Shown one piece after another: positions 11,646 through 22,811 of a stretch of DNA of 64,000 nucleotides (position 1 is its first letter; each line of letters begins with the position of its first letter). The stretch is taken from positions 4,670,127 through 4,734,126 of the forward strand of contig OZ035999.1 of NCBI GenBank assembly GCA_964035015.1. The letters run 5' to 3'. The translations under genes and the position numbers were made by a program. The stretch comes from Corallium rubrum. Lineage: Eukaryota > Cnidaria > Anthozoa > Scleralcyonacea > Coralliidae. The notes below the pieces were generated by a model, which worked only from the letters and a program-made list of their open reading frames with translations, was not told where the DNA came from and did not search any database.

Positions 11646-13122
11646 ATGGCGACTGTGAGTGATGGCATGTCTCTTGACGAAAAACTTGCCGAGTTAGTTC
11701 GCAATTATCCCGTGCTTTACGACAAATCTTCGCCGTATTTTAAAAACAAACAGATGAAGAATGCGGCATGGAAAGAGATAGCGGCAAGCCTTGGCTTGAA
11801 GACAGGTAAACGTAAGTTAATTCTGTGCTGTGTAGAGACTGGCAGACTGCAAAAAGCTTGCAGTTTATCGTCTGTTTTATTCTGAGATCTTGTAGGTATG
11901 TTGTTAGGTTTGAATTTTTCAGGCAGAGTAGTTTGCCAAATGAAATATATTGATTGATTATTTTAAAGAAGAATACCATGTCCAAATATTCGTGCCAGTA
12001 GGTTAGAGGAAGTTGTAGGTTTGTTTCGATTATTCTTCTATAATTTAACACTGTCCTGATTAATTCAAGACGTTTAATATAAGTTTATTTTCTTTTGTAT
12101 GTTGTATTAATTTTTAGGTCACTAAATTGTCACCCCATATCATAATTCAGTTCTCAACTGAAGATATTTGCTGAAATTGGAGTCAGATCTAACTATAATA
12201 GTTATAAACAACAACTTGAACTGGTAATTGATTAGTTTGTTTTACAATTATAGCTGCTGAAGCAAGTACTCTTTTCAAAAACCTAAGGAATCGATATAGC
12301 AGAGATAAACGAAAAATTAAAGTTAAGAAGGTCAGTGGAACTGGCAGTGAAGAAGTGAAAGAGGCCGAGAAGCAGAGTTCAGAACTGTTCAACTACCTGA
12401 GGTGGCTTGATCCTTACATACAGCTACGACAAACCACATCTAATCTCCTTGCTAATTCTACAGATCAAGACCACGAAGAGTCAGATACAAGAAATGACAG
12501 TCATGGCTCTGATACTCAGTATTCTGATGATTTACGAGGCCCAAGTCCTGTCAGTGACACAAGTGCAACAAACAGTACTAATTCTCTGAAGAGGGATGGC
12601 AGCAGCATTTCAGAAACAACTGGCAGAATTAAATATTGCAAAGAAAAGAAAGCAAATGAAAATAAAAAAGTTGATGAAGCTGAATTAGAGCTTATTAAGT
12701 CAATAAGTTCCAAATTTCAGAATAAATCATCAGAATGTATGAAAGAAAAAGATGACGATGATATGTTTTGTGCTCTACTTGCATCCCAGCTACGGCAATT
12801 AAACCCAAGGGATAAATTACTGGTTAAGATGCAAGTAAACAATATAATATACAATCACCTGATGAAACCTGTAGAAAGCATACCCTCTTCACAAGGACAA
12901 GGGAATCTATATTATGCTGAGTCAAGTACTATATCATCCCCTCATCAACCGTTGAGGAAGTCAGGCTGTGAGAATAATACATCTGATGCAGTACTACAGG
13001 GCTTCTATCAAGCACCAAATGATCTGAGTGGGAATAGCCAATTTCACAATCTATCCACTCCCAATAGAGATAATGAAACAAGGCAATATTTTGCACCTGG
13101 ACACTTCTTCCACAACCGCTAA
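11646..13122 (+). CDS. Harbinger MADF-BESS DNA-binding accessory protein
   Basis: Two exons are inferred: 11646-11805 and 12254-13122 (342 aa). Exon 1 reads MATVSDGMSLDEKLAELVRN then YPVLYDKSSPYFKN...AAWKEIAASLGLKT. Exon 2 continues with FKNLRNRYSRDKRKIK, together a MADF (Myb/SANT-like) domain at about residues 12-80. A Ser/Asp/Asn-rich linker follows. Near residues 220-260, MFCALLASQLRQLNPRDKLL...NNIIYNHLM is a BESS motif (protein interaction). Harbinger elements encode such a protein, which brings the transposase to the nucleus and to the terminal repeats. The donor can be ACAG|GTAAAC (11806) or AAAC|GTAAGT (11812); both keep phase and differ by two codons. The acceptor is TTATAG at 12248-12253. 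It converges with the transposase gene. Confidence 0.85.
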
Positions 13123-13706
13123 AAGCCTGTTGAACTTTGGTTTCATTTACGTTGTTTACATTATTTTAAATTTTGGTTTGGAATACAGGTAGTTTTAAAG
13201 TTATAAGACCTGGTTTCCATCTAGTCACTAGCTAATAGTGTGTTGCAAGTTGTTATGAGCCATTCCAGAGATTCGTATATAATATTATATAATTACAACA
13301 ACTTGCTACCAATAGGGATGTGCAGCCACAGAAAAATGTGACAGTTAAATTCTGTAGTGACCAGATGGAGACCAGACTTAATTTGAGATATAATTTATAA
13401 TCCTTTCTGTTATTAATGTTTCCCTCTTCTGAACACAATATGCTGGCATTCCCATGCACTAATATTTAAAAAAACAATGCATGTGGTAACAAATGAATTA
13501 ATACTATTTGGTTAACCATAGGGAGTTTTAAATTTGGAAGAAATATTAAATATACTGTAGACCTGTAATGTTGACACTGAAGCAATGATTTTGTGTTACT
13601 TTTTAATAAAATGTAAAATTCAACAGACATGTAGCTTTTCAGTTAATGTCATGTTCCTCTTTAGATTTCTGTGATACAATGTACCTGATGCAACGTACCA
13701 TTCCCT

Positions 13707-15489
13707 TTATAAACGTTGTTGCTGTCTTGTTGTTCCCGTGCTTCGGACATGGTCTAATTGCCAAGGTACAGCACCTTGTACTGAATTAACAAATTGTTTC
13801 ATGAGGTCTCTGACAGCCACAGCAGAATCTGGATACCGTGATCCCCTACGGCGAGGAATAGGCCTCAATGCTCCATGGTCTAAGTCATGCACCATGCTTC
13901 TCCATTCACCTGGTCGTATTTGGCCTGTGCTATCTTGGCTATCCACAAATCCAGCAGGGCAATAGCCAGCATTGTTCGTTTGTCTCAGATAATTGTGAAG
14001 ACATACAGCAGCCTTTACCATACATTCAGCTGTTTCAATACTTGTCTGAATAGGGTGATGAAATATTTGCCATCGTGCTGATAATATTCCAAACGCATTC
14101 TCGATAACTCTGCGAGCACGGGATAGACGGTAATTGAAAATTCTCTGATCCTCAGGCAAACCCTTCCCTGGATAGGGTCTTAGCATCCACGTTTTTAAAG
14201 CAAATGCTTCATCACCAACCAAAAAATACGGGAGAAGATCATCTTTCCAACCTTCAAGTGGCTCAGAACTTCGAAGATTCATTTTCTCAGCTTCCAAAGC
14301 ATGGCCCATGGCTGAATGTGAGAAAACACCACTATCATTACTGCTACCGTAACTGCCGATATCTACAAGGGTAAATGAATAACGTGCATCGCACACTGCC
14401 AACAAGACTAAGCTGAACCATCCCTTATAATTAAAGTATAAGGAACCACTATTTAAAGGGCATTTCATGGCAATATGTTTACCATCTATTGCCCCTACAC
14501 AATGTGGGAGATTCCACAATCTCTCAAATTCATCTGCAATTTTTTTCCATTCTTGGGGACTGCTTGGAACTTTCAGATATTCATCATGTAGAACAGTCCA
14601 AATTGCACAACATGTTTCACGAACAATTTGGGATACAGTTGACTTTCCCATTCTGTATTCAAAAGAATTTGACTGTTGGCTACTCCCATAGGCGAGGTGG
14701 TGTAATGTCAAACTCAAACGTTCTGCTGGTTTTATAGCTTTCCTCATTCTTGTGTCTTTCTTTAAAATTAATGGGCCCACGAAAGATAATAAATGCTCGA
14801 ACCTTTCAGGTGACATTCTCATATACCTACAAGAAAAGTTAGAAATTGAGAACCATTAGTTACGGAACAAGATAGTGTGATATTTTAGTCACCATATAAT
14901 ATTACATAATATCAAATTAGTAGTTTCTCTTTTAAACTGAACAGAAATCAGTTTTGTAAAAAATTGGAAAAAATACTTGACAATTTACAAAAAAACATGA
15001 ATTTGCCCCCTCCCCAATAACCCCCCCCCCCCCCCCTAGAATTTATTGGACTAGCTGCGTGCCTGTCCAACAAAGAAATAATTCTGATTTACAAAATATT
15101 TAATTGTATAATTCTATTTGTATGTCAAATTATACCAATAACCACATAGTTTCACATGGAGCAACAGTGCATATAGGTATCAACTTCCAGGTTTCATGAA
15201 TTATCAATAAAGTTTAAAGTCAGACGCTAGCCTATTAAAGCCATATATTAAGTTATATAAGAGTCATAGTCATAGAGGTTACTTTTTACCTGAAGAACAA
15301 TTCTCGATTTCCGAGGCGGAGTTCTGGCACCAAGTTATGAAAATCTCCTTGATTTATCCTTCGCATAAATACATCCCTGACCCAGAAACGCCTTTGTGTG
15401 ACTCTTCGACGATTTCTTCGTCGTCTGCACCGACGAATAAGCAACAGAAGTAACAACATTAACATCCCTTCTTCTTCGTCGTCCGCCAT
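13707..15489 (-). CDS. PIF/Harbinger transposase (HARBI1-like, DDE_Tnp_4)
   Basis: Two exons are inferred: 15489-15290 (starting MADDEEEG) and 14826-13707, joined by donor CAG|GTAAAA and acceptor TTGTAG|GTAT in matching phase. The product is about 439 aa. Exon 1 ends ELFFR and exon 2 continues YMRMSPERFEHLL, the conserved FFRMS segment of PIF transposases. In exon 2, counting from its MRMS methionine, the DDE catalytic residues are D113 (GAIDGKHI), D204 (VGDEAF) and E241 (RRVIENAFG), all present. The helix-turn-helix-like region RMGKSTVSQIV precedes them. The exon 1 peptide is strongly Arg-rich (RRCRRRRNRRRV), plausibly for DNA binding or nuclear import. No frameshift or stop interrupts the frame. 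Confidence 0.9.
14987..15042. repeat. poly-A/poly-C low-complexity tract in Harbinger intron
   Basis: Contains an A run and a 19-base C run (about 15021-15039) inside the transposase intron. Length may be unreliable because of homopolymer sequencing. Confidence 0.8.
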
Positions 15490-15759
15490 GTTGAATCTGT
15501 CATCGCCAGAACGAGCCGTAGGTCTGGGTACGAGAACGTCCGCGCTTGCGTATGCCGCTTTTCCTTGTGCTTGTTTTACGTGTGTGAACGGACTTGTGCT
15601 TATCCTTATGCTTATGTTTATGCTTGTTTCCAAGTGTGAACCAGGCTTTAATCTCGATTTCAAAATTTCCCGGGGGAGCATGCCCCGGACCCCCCTAAAA
15701 ATTTATTTTTATTTCGTCTCCCCAACTTTCAAAATCCTGGCTACGTCCCTGAGCGGAGT

Positions 15760-16606
15760 TAACAAATATGGTATATCGTTATATCGACTCGTTACATCTC
15801 CGAAATTGTACTAGATATAGGAATATTGTTTACATATGGGATAGTGCTTCCCTGTCGACTTTTGAAGCGAAGCAGTAATGTGCCTATAGTCATACCTGTG
15901 TGACGGCTTTTTAGTGCCGCCTTTTTGCGCGCACGAGCGTCTTTGTGACTATGTGCTCCACTGTTATTAGAGTGGCATATCTGGTGCCGTATCGATTATT
16001 GCCACGCTCCGATTATAACGTAAACGGTGAATCGCAGCAACTGAGCAAGATTTCAGACAAGTTCATTTAAAATAGAGTCTGGCATACAAACCCATGTTCT
16101 GTACACTAACTGATATATAATCCGCTCTGCTGCTCGCAAACGGAAATGGTTTTAATTAAAACATTCGCACCGAAAGCATATTGAAACTAATCATAGGCCT
16201 ATCCGATAGAGCTAAAGTACAAAAAAAACTTCTTTGGACGCAGAGACGGCGGTTTACGGTAGACATCTTATCTGCCAAGCATCCAGGATTTACGTCAAAG
16301 GAAGGATGGGGTCGCATCAAATTTAAGAGCTCCGACCCCTAAAGCCATTGATAGCAATTATCAAAATAGCTTGCAGTTCTGATAAGCACCATTATTTTGT
16401 AGTTAGCTTGCCATTATATTTATCAACATATCTTGCTAGTTATCTGCTATATCACGCATTCTTGCACGCTCATCAGAAAATTCTAGTAATACTGTAAACG
16501 CCCTATTAAGCCTCTGGGCTTTGAAACCCAGAGGGAGGGGCTTAATGGAGAGGGGCTTAACAGAGAGGGGGCACATTAGAAAGGAAGGCTTATTAGGGGG
16601 GACGAC
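15760..16606. other. Intergenic, no gene recognised
   Basis: AT-rich DNA between the Harbinger nest and the next MITE. GC-poor repeats of AGGGGCTTA occur near 16530-16600. I see no coding sequence. Confidence 0.4.
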
Positions 16607-16610
16607 TTAA

Positions 16611-16803
16611 AGCCTGGTTCTCATATGTCGCCCATGGTCGCCGATCGTCGGCAATTTGTGATTTAGATGCATGTTAAAACGGGAAGTGCAGCAACGTGTT
16701 AAGTAATAAAGAACAATGCAGAAAAGCAGTGCTCTTATTCTTTTACTGAACATGCATCTAAATCATGGGTCGGCGACCATCGGCGACATATGAGAACCAG
16801 GCT
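16611..16803. mobile_element. Harbinger-type MITE, 193 bp
   Basis: Starts AGCCTGGTTCTCATATGTCG and ends with the inverted copy CGACATATGAGAACCAGGCT, flanked by TAA (16608-16610 and 16804-16806). Target size and ends (AGCC...GGCT) match the autonomous Harbinger at 11397, but the internal sequence differs. The same family forms the outer element at 22812-23517. Confidence 0.88.
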
Positions 16804-16883
16804 TAATACAGTCTTCACGGAATTCTACACACGAAGAAGCCTCGTGAGAACTGTGTGGACCAGTGTGAATTAATACTAAGTAC

Positions 16884-17028
16884 TTATTAACCGAGCGCGA
16901 GGTCCGTACGGGAAAATATTTTGCTTGAGATCTTTTGAGTACAGACCGAGCCCGAAGGGCGAGGTCTGTACTCAAAAGATCGAAAGCAAAATATTTTCCC
17001 GTACGGACCGAGCTTGTGAGGTTAATAA
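16884..17028. repeat. Long hairpin with GAGCCCGAAGGGCGAG tip
   Basis: Arms of about 65 bases (16884-16947 and 16964-17028) are near-perfect complements. The apex GAGCCCGAAGGGCGAG lies at 16948-16963. The arms contain GGTCCGTACGGGAAAATATT, related to palindromes at 17521-17590 on the other side of the recombinase-like fragment. Confidence 0.85.
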
Positions 17029-17107
17029 GGAATTTATTATATGTCTCCACAACAACGAGAAATAATTTAGAGAAAACATTATCGTCTACAGTACGTCTTC
17101 CTGTACG

Positions 17108-17461
17108 TCAGTGCAAGCGGAGGCTGAGCGGTCTCAAAAGTGTATTCAACTCCTTAACAGGTATGTCTTGTAACTCTTTTGTTTCGTTTTGACTTGAACA
17201 GAATCGTCTAAAGTTGTTAACATCGCCTTTAGTTTTATTCACTGTGTTTTTAGACTGTTGTTCACAAATAAATTTTGTGAAAACGTCGTCTTCGTTTTCT
17301 TGTTGTCGCTCAAGTGCTAACGACATTGCTGACGTTGTTGCGAGGTTTGCCCGGCGTTTTAAAATGGCTTGCTTTTTTTCTCTAATGTACTCTGTCTCCG
17401 TAGCATTTAATATATCATCTTCGTCGGTTAGTTCCTCCGGATAATAGAATTGGCCGTCCAT
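17108..17461 (-). pseudogene. Crypton/KIAA1958-like recombinase N-terminal fragment
   Basis: The 117-aa frame starts MDGQFYYPEELTDEDD and contains a Lys/Arg-rich coiled segment. It ends NTVNKTKGDVNNFRRFC...KELQDIPVKELNTLL, resembling the N-terminal core-binding domain of Crypton-derived tyrosine recombinases (T-K...F..FC...I...ELN.LL). The sequence then diverges to RPLSLRLH and stops. The catalytic domain is missing, so this is a truncated copy or one exon of a broken element. GTCCGTACG-containing palindromes lie on both sides. The assignment comes from pattern memory and is moderate. Confidence 0.5.
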
Positions 17462-17520
17462 TTTTCGCTATTTCGTCTAATTTTGCTCACAAATTGTTTC
17501 GGTGTAGTTTGTTGTTTTTG

Positions 17521-17590
17521 TGCGGGTCCGTACGCCGAGTCCGTACGGTAAAGTACGGACTCGCACGTTAGCCAATCAGCGTTCAATACG
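17521..17590. repeat. GTCCGTACG palindrome cluster
   Basis: CGAGTCCGTAC and GTACGGACTCG are perfect inverted repeats around a 6-base spacer (17537-17564). Another GGTCCGTACG lies just upstream. This matches arms of the hairpin at 16884-17028. Confidence 0.7.
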
Positions 17591-17966
17591 CCAGTTCGGA
17601 CTCGCAAGACATATAATAATTCTGAATATCCAAACCTACTACAGTAACCGAGTAGCAAAAACTCTGTTGCAACTAACAATATATAGACACACGCGCACTT
17701 TGTGTGCCTATTTTTGCAACAAGAGAGATATATTATCAACCATGGAATTACCACAATGTAACACTGATATTTTGCGCAGGACGTCGTGGAAACGACCCCT
17801 TTGTTGTCATAAATAATTATGTATCGCCACCGTTGTCGTCGCATTTTTATCAGGCTGCTATTGCAATTATCGTGTTGACGAAAATTCAGAGACGTAGCCA
17901 GGATTTTCAACCAGGAGGGGCCAGCAAAAAGCAAAGGGGGGCCACTCGACGCACATATATTTACGA

Positions 17967-18062
17967 GCGCGAGAATCGAACGCCGAAGGCGTGAGAAGCG
18001 AGCGCCAAAGGCGTGAGAAGCGAGCGCCCAAGGCGTGAGAAGCGAGCGCCGAAGGCGTGAGC
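17967..18062. repeat. 22-bp minisatellite inside hAT end
   Basis: About four copies of GTGAGAAGCGAGCGCCGAAG (plus GC) with small changes lie in the left subterminal region of the hAT. They may be transposase binding repeats. The unit contains GAGCGCCGAAGGCGTGAG, similar to hairpin tips elsewhere in the window. Confidence 0.85.
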
Positions 18063-18397
18063 CGTACGCTTTCTTGGGGTGTTCGGGGGCATGCCCCCCC
18101 GAAAAATTTTGAAATCTAGAGTCTCTGAAATGCCATTTCCTGCATTCTGGGGAAAGATTTTACAGAATTCCCATGGTTAGAAAACGACATTTTTTGTATC
18201 AAGATTTACAATTTGTTTAGAAATTAATAGGGTTTTACAAGAACGAAGAGACTGAAAAACATAATAGTTCCCACATCTAAAGTCTAAACACTACTTAAAT
18301 ACAAAATTGATCGTTTAGTGCAAAATACATGTACAACTTTAACAAAAGATCAAATCTGTAGGTTTAAAGTATACACAATTGAAATTGAATTAATGAA

Positions 18398-20957
18398 TTA
18401 CGGTGTTACCACTAGTCTTCTAGGTTTGCTGTTCCATTTGACTAAAAACTGTTCAAAAGAAATTGATCGTGTTAGAGCGTTCTCAAAATGCAGCAAAGTT
18501 AAACTTGCTTGACGGTAAGGCGTCATTCTTCTTCTGTGGCATGTGTCAATTCTGTTGAGGGCGGAAAAGCCGCATTCCACAACCGAGCTGGAATACCCAG
18601 CAGTGACTGCAACCAGATAAATTTGCTTTAAAATTTCAGCACCCACTAACGTTAACACGAATTGCGTCATCTGTGTCATCTTGTCTTCCTTCTTCACTTC
18701 TTCCACCTTTCTACCCATTGCTTCGTCTTTCATCTTCTTCTGGAGTGCCATCTCAAATAACTGGTCTTGCTTGTCGCTGAATGCCTTTAACACACTACGG
18801 AAAACATCACACTCGCACTCGAGCTGTTGGAAAGAGAGCTCCTTTTCTGACGGACAAGTGGAATGGTCTTAATGTAGTCGAGCAAAGGAATTAGCTTTTC
18901 TGCTTCGAGAAAATGATGGTTAGAAGGTTTCAGGATTTCAAATGATTTCCACAACGTGGAATTGAATTCACTAAAGCGATGATCAAACTCAACATTCAGC
19001 TTATTTAGCACTTCCACTACTAATGCGCGTAACTGTTCCACGTTGTTGCTCTCATCGCGATAACATGGAAGCTTTTCCATCACAACGGAGTCATGCAACG
19101 TCGCAGGGATTGTTCTTTTCCTTTTACCAAGAAGGCGCAATTCATCATCTGGCGCAGAAGCTTCTTGTGGAAAAACGAGCTGCGTGATATGCGCTACGGT
19201 GTATTTTACACTCAGGTTGTCTAGCTCCCTTCTTACAGATTGGAGTGTGGTAAGTGCTGTTATCAGGTTGCTTTCTTGCTTTTGGAACATTAGATTAAGG
19301 AGGTTCAACAACTTCATCACATCCATCATGAAAATGATCAGAAACGTGGTGACTGGCAGGCACTTCAAGGGATGCTGAGTAACCTTTTGCTTTACTGCGA
19401 TACTCTGGATCAACCGATCGTGTGGTTTTGCATTTTTTCAACGTTAAATGTATCTCTTTAATGGATTTGGAAAGAACTTTAAGGCTAGAAAAATGTCCAT
19501 CCCACCTAGTAGTAATTAGCTTCTTTAACGTAAGACCCTGGTGGAGCTGATCAATCTGGGGAATCTTGAAAAATGTATACAAGTCCTGAATTAACTGGAA
19601 GAAGTCACCCAGCTCTAAAATAGTCGACAACGTATCTTTGACAACTAAGGCAAGTCGGTGATTTAGGCAGTGAATGTATGGAATGTCACAACCACAATAT
19701 TCCTTGACCAGCTGCTGTAACCCACCTGAAAAAATTTCAATTTCAATTTATTTGTACTAATAGATTAAAAGAACTGGAGAACCACAAAAATCACACGTTT
19801 TCTGCTTGATTACTTGATATGGTTGACTATTCACATCCATATCATGTGATAGATAAAAATGTAACCATATATAAAAGACATTTGACTGTAAATTTAGTTT
19901 CAGTAAGACAAAGTTACCTTTTTGACCAGACATAACACTTGCCCCATCAAATGTGTTAGATACTATCCCATCTTTCAAGGATATATCATGCTCATCAACA
20001 AGAGTTAATAGAGCTAAACTTAAAAGACCTTTGGCACTCCTATCTTCTGCCATTTTGTAGTCTATTATGTGCTCCACAACTCCTCCACAGCTATCATTCC
20101 AGTATCTAAGTGCAATACCTTCCATTTCCCTAAATTTATGCATAAAAAATATATTGTTATTGTTATGTAGATTAAATTAACTAAAATATACTTATAGTAT
20201 TTGGATATGTTAAAGTACTGTACCTGTTATTGTGGTCAGTAGTTCCATCCATCATCAAAGTAAATAGTCCAGCTTTCTTACATTCATTAGCCACCGTTTC
20301 ACTGACAATCTCCAACAAGGTCTCTATAACTTCATTTTGCATCTGCGGTGAGGTGTACTTCGCGTTTTTCGGCAATCGCTTTGCTATCTCTTCCAAATTG
20401 GGATTTTGGGTGAAGTGAAGGTCAGTAAAGGTATTTAGATATAGCCCGCCAGAAACTTGCTCGTTGAAATCTGTCTTCTCCTCATCTCCACGGAATGGCA
20501 TTCCGTTAGCGACCAGATATTTTGTCGTGTTAAAAACAGTTTTTAACCATATTTTATGTTCTGGGTTTAGTTGGATAAGATTTCGCACTGTCTGACCCCG
20601 ACTTTCTCGATATTCCCTCTCCTTCCAACTAGCCATCGCTCGAATATGTACGTCCGACTTCTGATGTTTATTAAATCCTCTATCAGTTTCCATCGCAGTT
20701 TTCCAATTTGAGAATCCGGCTTTAATGAAGGTTTTCTCTTTAACCGCGTCTTTGGCGAAAATTCTGCATGGATAGCAAAGACATGCGTCAACATTCTCAA
20801 AATATTCCAGCCATGAAAACGAGTCATACCAAGTGGGTTGAAAACATCTTTCTCGACTCCCTTGCCTCTTTTTCGGGTAACTGTTAAGCAAAGGTCTTGA
20901 TAATGCTTGAGACTGAGATGCTGACGATGATCCAGCGGCCTGGAATGCGTTTAACAT
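18398..20957 (-). pseudogene. hAT transposase (TTF zinc finger, ZMYM-like), frameshifted
   Basis: Exons read by splice sites and phase are 20957-20224, 20129-19918 and 19725-18398. Exon 1 has a TTF-type zinc finger (ACLCYPCRIFAK...H...H) and ends at the first catalytic region MMDGTTDHNN. Exon 2 reads EMEGIALRYWNDSCGG...DGASVMSGQKG. Exon 3 begins LQQLVKEYCGC...CLNHRLALVV and includes TTRWDGHF. The hAT dimerisation end is SSSVVECGFSALNRIDTC...RQASLTLL. Frame changes near 19400 (after EYRSKAKG) and near 18840 (after YIKTIP) break the protein into three open frames, so this copy cannot make a full transposase unless an undetected intron removes them. Family members are usually annotated as zinc finger MYM-type 1-like proteins. 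Confidence 0.88.
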
Positions 20958-21359
20958 GTCGGATCGAAATGCAAATAGAAGTATTGAGCAAATTTACAAA
21001 TCGTCCGCCATATTTGATATTTACATTTTGCACGTGTTTGCACTTCGGTCACTCTTCGGAAATCAACGGAAGAATTCGTAATATTGTATATAAGCCTCAA
21101 ATCGAAGCCATTGTCATTGAAGCAATGCTGAAATACGCCCAAATCTCAAAACATCATGTAATAAAAGTAAAATATAATATTTGCATGACGTATAGCGTGA
21201 GAAAATAATAAAAATATTTTGTTAGTCAGAATTTTACCAGGGGGGGCCCGAGAATTTCGCCAGGGGGGGCCCGGCCCCCCGTCTCTGCGAAAATTAGCGC
21301 ATCAACGTCGAATTCCTCTTCAACTTCTATACAAAATATGTTCCGAGAACTATTGTTTG

Positions 21360-22165
21360 TTTTGATGTGAGCAAGTCACCAGACCACCTGGCGTTCTAGG
21401 GTGGCACAGCGTGTGTTTTTTCACCTCTGTGACCCGGGTTCGACTGATAATTGCTACTCCATGCAGTTATCAGACACATCAGATTAAACAATTCACCTTG
21501 GTCGCATGTGAGAAGAGTGCTGCCAATTTGAGCCTATACCAAAACACCACAGGTTTTCTCTGGTTTCCTCTGTAGTAACACTGAACCGATGAGTGATGGC
21601 CTTTACTGGGCCACTACTACTAGGGAGAACACAGTGGCCGGATTACCCAGTAGGCTGAGTAGGCAGGCCCGGGCTTGCAAGAGGCCCGTAATTTCCAGAG
21701 AATGGAATTTTCATTAAGATTAGTTGTTATACGAATATCAGTGCGTATCGTACACTGCCTCAGAATGCAGGAAATGGCGTTTCCAAGACTCTAAATTCAA
21801 AACAATTTCCGGGAAATATCGTCATAAAGGCCCGTGAATTTTATTTAGCCTACAGGCCCCGAAACTGGTAATCCGTCACTGGGAGAACAGTTGAGATATG
21901 ACCATAGGGGTTATCTAGGAAAAATAAAGTTAGCTTAGTTTCCTCCAGTTTCCTCCTGTAGTAACACTGGAGCGATGAAGAATGACCCTTACTAGACCTC
22001 TAGGGAGAACATGCAGTTTAGATAGGATTGATAGTATACTCCGGTTTCCTTCTGTAGTATAACACTGGAGCGATGAGGGATGGCCATTGCTGGATCACCA
22101 GGGAGAACAGTTATATGAGAAATATGAGTTATATGACTAATACAGTTATCCAGGAAAAATAAACT
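21360..22165. repeat. SINE-like repeat cluster
   Basis: A tRNA-like head at about 21393-21452 (ACCCGGGTTCGACT as box B) is followed by three diverged copies of a GTTTCCTCTGTAGTAACACT...GATGGCC...GGGAGAACA unit (about 21558, 21951 and 22045). The first copy carries a hAT MITE. The arrangement suggests SINE insertions of one family or a tandem expansion of a SINE tail. Confidence 0.55.
21632..21881. mobile_element. hAT-type MITE, 250 bp
   Basis: Ends CAGTGGCCGGATTACC and GGTAATCCGTCACTG are inverted repeats. The flanks are a perfect 8-bp duplication GGAGAACA (21624-21631 and 21882-21889). AGGCCCG tracts lie inside both ends. Non-coding. It is inserted in the SINE-like repeat. Confidence 0.88.
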
Positions 22166-22808
22166 TAGTTTAGTTTAGTCGTAGAAATTGAAAAAAGATA
22201 TTAATTTTGATAAAACCGCCTTTGACATGCAGCCAAAGAATTAATCACTCGAGATCACTATCAAAATTGAGATATTTATAAAAATTATTACCGCTATCAA
22301 AATTTTGATCACAATCTGACCTTTAAGTTTAAAACTATGTACTGTTAGTTGTTTTTCCTGTTGAATAAAAGAGTCTGTCGCTGAATTAAATTAAATCGCC
22401 TTGTCTTAACAACAATACGATTATCTGACCGAATTGTCGGACTTTCGTCACAAAATAATATTTATAGGGACCTCAAGCAAGCAATGTATACAATAGTATT
22501 TTTCAACCAAAACAAAGCTTTGAATAATTTGCAGTCTCAGGAGTAAACACAAGACCGTCCTTGTTGTACATACAACGTCAGCTGAAGCGTTTTCACGTTT
22601 TCAAGACAACGTTGTGGCAAGCAACAGCAAAAGCTGTTAGTTTATTTAGGCGTTAATCACTATATACGTTATGTTGTCGAAGCTATGGATGCTTTCTAAA
22701 GATCGTACAAAATACATAAAGCACACAATATACGAATAATACGATGTCCTGACCCTTGGTTACTTTTAAATGTAGCAGAACTTAATTGCTGTCGTCGTCC
22801 AAGCTTGC
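22166..22808. other. Intergenic, no gene recognised
   Basis: AT-rich DNA without recognisable coding sequence or repeat structure. Confidence 0.4.
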
Positions 22809-22811
22809 TTA

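Larger units (their letters stand above)
11397..15647. mobile_element. Full-length autonomous PIF/Harbinger transposon
   Basis: This 4251-bp element starts AGCCTGGTTCACACT and ends with AGTGTGAACCAGGCT in inverted or near-inverted form. It is flanked by a TTA duplication (11394-11396 and 15648-15650), the TWA target of PIF/Harbinger. Inside each end are arrays of AAGCATAAGCACAAG-like units, which are candidate transposase binding sites. It carries both genes expected of the superfamily: a MADF/Myb-like DNA-binding protein (+, 11646-13122) and the DDE transposase (-, 13707-15489), in convergent orientation. Both reading frames are intact, so it could be recently active (inference). Confidence 0.92.
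11212..15751. mobile_element. hAT-type MITE split by a Harbinger insertion
   Basis: The ends are inverted repeats: CAGGGACGTAGCCAGG at 11212 and CCTGGCTACGTCCCTG ending at 15751. They are flanked by a perfect 8-bp duplication AGCGGAGT (11204-11211 and 15752-15759). Without the 4.25-kb Harbinger inside it (11397-15647) the element is about 290 bp and non-coding. Its ends resemble those of the hAT transposon at 17887 (CAGAGACGTAGCCAGG), so that family may have mobilised it. It is older than the Harbinger it contains. Confidence 0.88.
17887..21287 (-). mobile_element. Full hAT transposon (TTF-type), 3.4 kb
   Basis: The element is flanked by a perfect 8-bp duplication CGAAAATT (17879-17886 and 21288-21295). 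Its ends are short inverted repeats CAGAGACG and CGTCTCTG. GC-rich subterminal tracts (poly-G near 18090 and 21240-21280) lie inside each end. It encodes one transposase on the minus strand (20957 to 18398). The intact duplication shows a complete insertion, but the coding frame has at least two frameshifts. Confidence 0.92.

Noticed and set aside
17428-17934. 168-aa minus-strand frame
   Set aside because: It crosses the GTCCGTACG palindromes and the hAT boundary, so it cannot be one gene.
17968-18062. CRISPR-like direct repeats
   Set aside because: Units are contiguous without spacers and lie in a hAT end in eukaryotic DNA. It is a minisatellite.
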